From the NCBI GenBank assembly GCA_003135995.1, contig PNBM01000351.1:2153-15520 (forward strand): a stretch of DNA of 13,368 nt, given 5' to 3'. The stretch comes from Ignavibacteriota bacterium. Its GTDB lineage: Bacteria > Bacteroidota > Ignavibacteria > Tepidaquicellales > Tepidaquicellaceae. How positions within the stretch are numbered: the stretch's first letter is position 1; each line of letters opens with the position of its first letter. A program made the translations under genes and the position numbers. Of the stretch, positions 13,137 through 13,368 are shown in pieces. The notes beneath the pieces are model-generated. The model was not told the origin of the DNA. It saw only the letters and a list, made by a program, of their open reading frames with translations, and did not search any database.

Positions 13137-13262
13137 GCTGATTTTATTTTTAAAAAGACGGCTAAAGAATAAAATTCTATATGGTCACAAATTGTTACCT
13201 TAAAGAATTGTATTCTTCAGTTGAAAGTTCAAACATAAAATCAGTAAATAAAAAAAAAGAAC

Positions 13263-13337
13263 AGGCAGGAGATCCCCGACAGGAGTCCCGATATACAGAA
13301 CATCGGGATGCAAAGAACGCACATTCGGGGATGACAA
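13263..13337 (+). repeat. GGCAGGAGATCCCCG repeat, copy 2, interrupted by another repeat
   Basis: The ends match copy 1 (9391-9429): AGGCAGGAGATCCCCGACAG to GAG, and CATTCGGGGATGACAA. Between them lie about 36 extra bases containing a TCCCGAT/ATCGGGA hairpin and a CAAAGAAC tail, a relative of the element at 10096-10118. Confidence 0.75.
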
Positions 13338-13368
13338 GCTAAAAACGAATCTTATGAATCTTACAAAT

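Larger units (their letters stand above)
12879..13368. other. Repeat-rich region after the hydroxylase operon
   Basis: No gene is seen in these 490 bp to the window end. They contain a 29-bp direct repeat, three 49-bp-spaced CTCCG palindromes, an interrupted copy of the GATCCCCG-type repeat and the start of a 25-bp-type array. No clear terminator follows the hydroxylase stop codon. Confidence 0.6.

Overview
The window looks like chromosomal DNA of a low-GC member of the Bacteroidota/Chlorobi/Ignavibacteria (FCB) group. The strongest evidence is two secreted proteins ending in a type IX secretion (T9SS) sorting domain with the motif NYPNPFNP, a form very common in Ignavibacteria-like genomes. 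Several genes have poor or no Shine-Dalgarno sequence and the intergenic DNA is AT-rich, which agrees. Species cannot be named from the sequence alone.

Layout, left to right. (1) 230-1570, plus: a two-gene operon of a YbhB/PEBP-family lipoprotein and a Mut7-C RNase-domain protein with an N-terminal ubiquitin-like domain. (2) 1638-2891, minus: a secreted glycoside-hydrolase-like protein with a T9SS tail, converging on the operon across a hairpin. (3) 3297-4274, minus: an ornithine cyclodeaminase/mu-crystallin-family reductase with its own terminator. (4) 4275-4815: gene-poor DNA holding a strong orphan minus-strand terminator and, upstream of it, a possible 20-residue CxxC mini-ORF. (5) 4816-7308, plus: a secreted endonuclease I fused to adhesion-like domains and a T9SS tail, split by one in-frame TAG codon; a GC-rich palindromic repeat also sits inside the tail. 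(6) 7309-8031: dense palindromic repeats. (7) 8032-9270, minus: an MFS exporter. (8) 9271-10311: more repeats around a small GYD-domain gene. (9) 10312-12878, plus: a two-gene operon for a molybdenum hydroxylase of the isoquinoline 1-oxidoreductase (IorAB) type, the large subunit carrying a Tat signal. (10) 12879-13368: short tandem and interspersed repeats.

Functionally these are separate housekeeping and accessory units, not one pathway. The tightest links are PEBP with Mut7-C (3-nt gap) and the two molybdenum hydroxylase subunits (1-nt overlap). The GYD gene lies 321 bp upstream of the hydroxylase on the same strand, so a functional link is possible but unproven. The secreted nuclease and the glycosidase-like protein probably use the same secretion route and share a promoter-like motif.

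I found no clear new multi-gene system. The observations most worth following are the single-codon interruption of the T9SS nuclease, the repeat accommodated in its sorting domain, a 134-bp nested palindromic element, repeats inserted within repeats, and the orphan minus-strand transcript signal near 4.4-4.6 kb.
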